Assembly: GCA_027943335.1 (NCBI GenBank)
Contig: BSBK01006751.1
Coordinates: 102,001 to 166,000 of the forward strand
DNA: 64,000 bases
DNA from: Chamaecyparis obtusa
Taxonomy: Eukaryota > Streptophyta > Pinopsida > Cupressales > Cupressaceae
Reading direction: 5' to 3'
A model generated the notes under the pieces. The model saw nothing but the letters and a program-made list of their open reading frames with translations. It had not been told where the DNA came from and searched no databases. Every line of letters begins with the position of its first letter. The first letter of the stretch is position 1. This document shows positions 61,450-64,000 of this stretch, in pieces. Position numbers and translations under genes: made by a program.

Positions 61450-62080
61450 ACACCTTTTGGTAACACCAATTTGTTGAGAGATGTATGCAATGGTCGACTG
61501 GATTTTTATCTCATTTGCTAAAGGAAGTTTGAAAACTTCTTACTAGTGAATTCTTGCTCTCAATCTAAGTGAATGGCCTTGAAGAAGAGATCAAATGATT
61601 GTTCTACAAGGGTTTGAAATGCGTTGAATTTGTTATAGGTATGATCTTTGTGAATCAAGCAATAGGCGGGCATTTTTTTGAAATAATCATCCATACAAAG
61701 CAAAATGTGTCAGATATGACTATGAATAAATGTTATGGGTTCACACAAATTAGTGTGCATAAAATCCAAAAGAACGAAGGCTCAAGTTTCTACCAAAAAA
61801 GATCCTAATGTAGCTTCCAACAAATTATTCGAAGCAAAGAAATTTTGTTTTCTTCATGCAGAAGTCCTTACACTCTTTTACTCAATGCAAGAAAGCAGCC
61901 CAAATTGAGATGACCAAATCTTCTATGTCAAATAGTAGTGGATGAATTGGTTTTTACTACAAAAGTCATTGTCTTCATGAATGACATCAACCAATTGGAA
62001 CATTTTTCTAACCTTTGAGACTCGAACAATATCACCATTGCAAATTTTGTCTCAAATGAAATTTCACATCATTATATTTC
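61450..62080 (-). pseudogene. Ty1/copia integrase remnant
   Basis: On the minus strand the reading gives a gag-pre-integrase block (HRRFGHLNLGCFLALSKRV near 61920), then across several frameshifts the core: DFMHTNLCEPITFIHS near 61740, MDDYFKKMPAYC near 61670, LVEQSFDLFFKAIHLD and EQEFTSKKFSNFL near 61560. This order follows the copia integrase core (H-x-D-x-x-G-P; V-D-D-x-S-R; L-R-x-D-x-G-x-E-F). The first catalytic aspartate is replaced (N in HTNL), and stops interrupt the frame. Integrase would join the element's cDNA to the chromosome. Continues to the reverse transcriptase remnant at 60.7 kb. Confidence 0.7.
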
Positions 62081-62289
62081 AAATTCAAACAAGAAAGTTT
62101 CACATCTTGTTTCAAATGAGACACCGCAGATGATTGGAGAATGCGGAAAAGAGGACAAATGAGCATGCCAATAAGGGTGCTACTGCACGCGCCAAGGTGG
62201 ATGTTGTCAAGAAAGAGAAAGGAAAGAAAACTAGAAAACAAGACAGGAAGACTTCAAAAAAGTCAAAATCACATTAGGAAAGAGCTGGA

Positions 62290-63300
62290 TAACTCTTAAC
62301 AAATTTGGAGAAGAGAATGCACAAATATGGAAAATCTAAAAAGTTGTTGGAAGAACCACTAACTGAAAAGTAAAAGATGTGCTTTATTTCCAGACTGCAA
62401 AAGATATTAGAACACTGAAGGATATTTGATACATGTGTGGATGTGGTAACTATGGCTTACCACATTAAGGCACAAACGCAGAGAAAGACAGATAAATAAG
62501 GAGAAAAATAAGACAGAAATTACAAGTGACTATTGAACAATTAACTTTGCATAAGGACATTATGGCGAGTGAAGAGTTTGAGAAAACAAAACAAAAGATT
62601 TGGTGCTCTTATAGTTTAAGAGGATGCCTAAGAAATGAGTACCCAAATGCACAAGGAGACATAAGAGCGGCTTCTATCAAGGTTGAACTTCAGACAGCAC
62701 TAGCCAAACTAAACTCACTATACCATGGAACATGCGGAGAATGGGATAGTCAAAGAACAGGGAATTGTCCATCTAATACACTCCATTTTAGAAATGCAGA
62801 AGACCAACCAGACACTAGATGTTTGCTACACCATGGATGTGACAAGGAGTTGGATTGGAATATGGTCTATGTTAAGGGACTCATAGAGTGAACCTTGTAT
62901 GCAAATAATAGAGGATACTGACAGCCACCATGAAGGAGCAATAGGAATGCCTACACCAAAATACCCCTCCTGCGCAACTATTAGGAGATCATAGACAATT
63001 TAACTATAGACAAGGAAGAGGGTGCGGAAGGCGAAACCACAAGAGAGAAGCCATCACTTAATACAAATGTGAAAAAATTGGCCATTTTGCCACGAAATCC
63101 TGGTCCAATAAGAGGAAAAGTTGTGCATTTTATAACAATGAAAACCATGACCTATACAATTGTGAAAGGGCACAGCAATACTTCTAGAACACCCTAGCGC
63201 AATCCAAAAATGATGACCTTCAAGGGAACAAAGGAGCAAGGGTTATTAGCAAAATCCCTCTGCAAGGTGTTAGAGGATGTTAAACAATAAACAATTAGTC
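62290..63300 (+). pseudogene. Gypsy-like gag remnant with two worn zinc knuckles
   Basis: The frame 62526-62891 (121 codons) has no clear domain, and other frames in the stretch alternate with it, as expected for frameshifted gag. Two knuckle-like blocks lie near 63060-63175: YKCEKIGHFATKSW, where the outer cysteines of CX2CX4HX4C are lost, and CAFYNNENHDLYNC, where only the second cysteine is replaced (by tyrosine). A protease-like domain follows 450 bases later in the plus direction, the usual gag-protease order. The knuckles would bind element RNA. Too decayed for lineage assignment. Confidence 0.5.
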
Positions 63301-63644
63301 ATCAAACACATCTAATAAATGAAGAGTTTCAACTAGAAGAAGATGCCTATAGTTAGTTCCGACCTACAAAGCAATAACATGACTCAGTAGTTAAAAATGC
63401 AAAACAACATATAATATAACCAAAAAATGAAGATATAGCTTGTTTTTCAAAAGAAGAGGTGCTCATGCTGAAAATATTCGCCTCTTTGGCTCAACAAAAA
63501 GAATTGCTAGTAAAATTGAAGCAATTAGGCAAATATTAGAATAAACAAAAGCAACTGCAAATAAATAAAATAACAGAAGACCAAAACTGAAAGAATGGAA
63601 CTTATTTAATCACTACACACCTAAACAATTTCAAGGTAAAACAT

Positions 63645-64000
63645 GTCATGGTAGATTTGGGTGTTGATATAAACATTATATCGAAAACCACTTGGGGGAG
63701 AGTAGGGCAACCTTATTTGGTAAAAACTCCATTTAATATAATTCTAGCAAATGGATCTAGAATGGAGACATTATGGACATTGAAGAATGTGGAAGTGAAT
63801 ATACAAGATCTGAAACAACTAACAAATTTTAAAGTGGTAGAAATGAAAGAACCATTTAATACATGTAGGGCGCTCTAGATCTGAAGTGGTTTGTATACAC
63901 CAATGGCGTTCTCGATTTGAGGAAAGAGGAAATTTCATTTGCGGATGAAAATAAGGTGATACACATCTCTCTAGGCAATGTTGAGGATAAAGTCTATGGA
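63645..64000 (+). pseudogene. Gypsy-like aspartic protease remnant, cut by the window edge
   Basis: The frame 63648-63878 reads MVDLGVDINIISKTTW, in which the retropepsin active site D-S/T-G-A is altered to D-L-G-V, then FNIILANGS and later hydrophobic strands. After a stop the frame resumes with LDLKWFVYTNGVLDLRKEE. Replacement of the serine or threonine beside the catalytic aspartate would abolish activity. Upstream gag and this order suggest a plus-strand gypsy element whose pol lies beyond 64000. Confidence 0.5.

Overview
This is plant nuclear DNA and reads as intergenic sequence from a large, transposon-rich genome, probably a conifer or another big-genome seed plant. That placement is an inference: I see Ty1/copia, Ty3/gypsy, L1-type LINE, tRNA-derived SINE and hAT elements nested in each other, methylation-type decay, long AT-rich spacers, and no intact cellular gene in 64 kb. 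Nearly every recognisable coding segment is a broken transposon gene. The one clear cellular sequence is an intronless, decayed PDS5-like (cohesin regulator) fragment carried inside a retrotransposon.

Layout. 1-16.5 kb: gypsy gag remnant on the minus strand at the left edge, then AT-rich sequence with LTR-like promoter patches, a coiled-coil coding remnant (9.16-9.50 kb) and a block rich in the hexamer ACCGAT (9.7-10.4 kb). 16.58-25.83 kb: a retroelement with three LTRs and two gag-protease interiors (LTR-interior-LTR-interior-LTR) bounded by the target duplication CTATC. Its first interior holds a short non-autonomous copia element (17542-20404, target duplication TTGTT) with a 90-bp-period minisatellite. 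25.85-28.30 kb: a non-autonomous hAT-like element with CAGGGAT termini, an 8-bp duplication, five related palindromes and a separate 122-bp palindrome. 28.6-30.5 kb: SINE sequences, including a tandem run of three. 30.79-36.78 kb: a minus-strand non-autonomous LTR element (target duplication TATAT) that carries the PDS5-like fragment and is itself interrupted by a coiled-coil unit with a LINE-type tail. 36.8-43.4 kb: two LINE copies in which ORF1 is followed by a LINE-type 3' end with no ORF2. 48.2-54.1 kb: a three-level nest, with an LTR interrupted by a 5.1-kb hAT element (target duplication GGTGAGAC), itself interrupted by a solo LTR (target duplication GTATT). 54.1-56.7 kb: an LTR-like block ending at a tRNA-Met-type primer site. 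57.2-62.1 kb: a minus-strand copia pol remnant split by an LTR-like block. 62.3-64 kb: gypsy gag and protease remnant running off the right edge.

How the parts work together. The elements are of non-autonomous type (gag-protease only, ORF1-only LINE, non-coding hAT, gene-carrying LTR element) or are decayed. Mobility would have depended on partners elsewhere. In the best-preserved reading frames, premature stops are mostly TAG, and at three sites the two gag-protease copies can be compared directly and show CAG against TAG. That fits deamination of methylated CHG cytosines in silenced transposons. Boundaries are most secure where target duplications are visible; the remaining edges are approximate.
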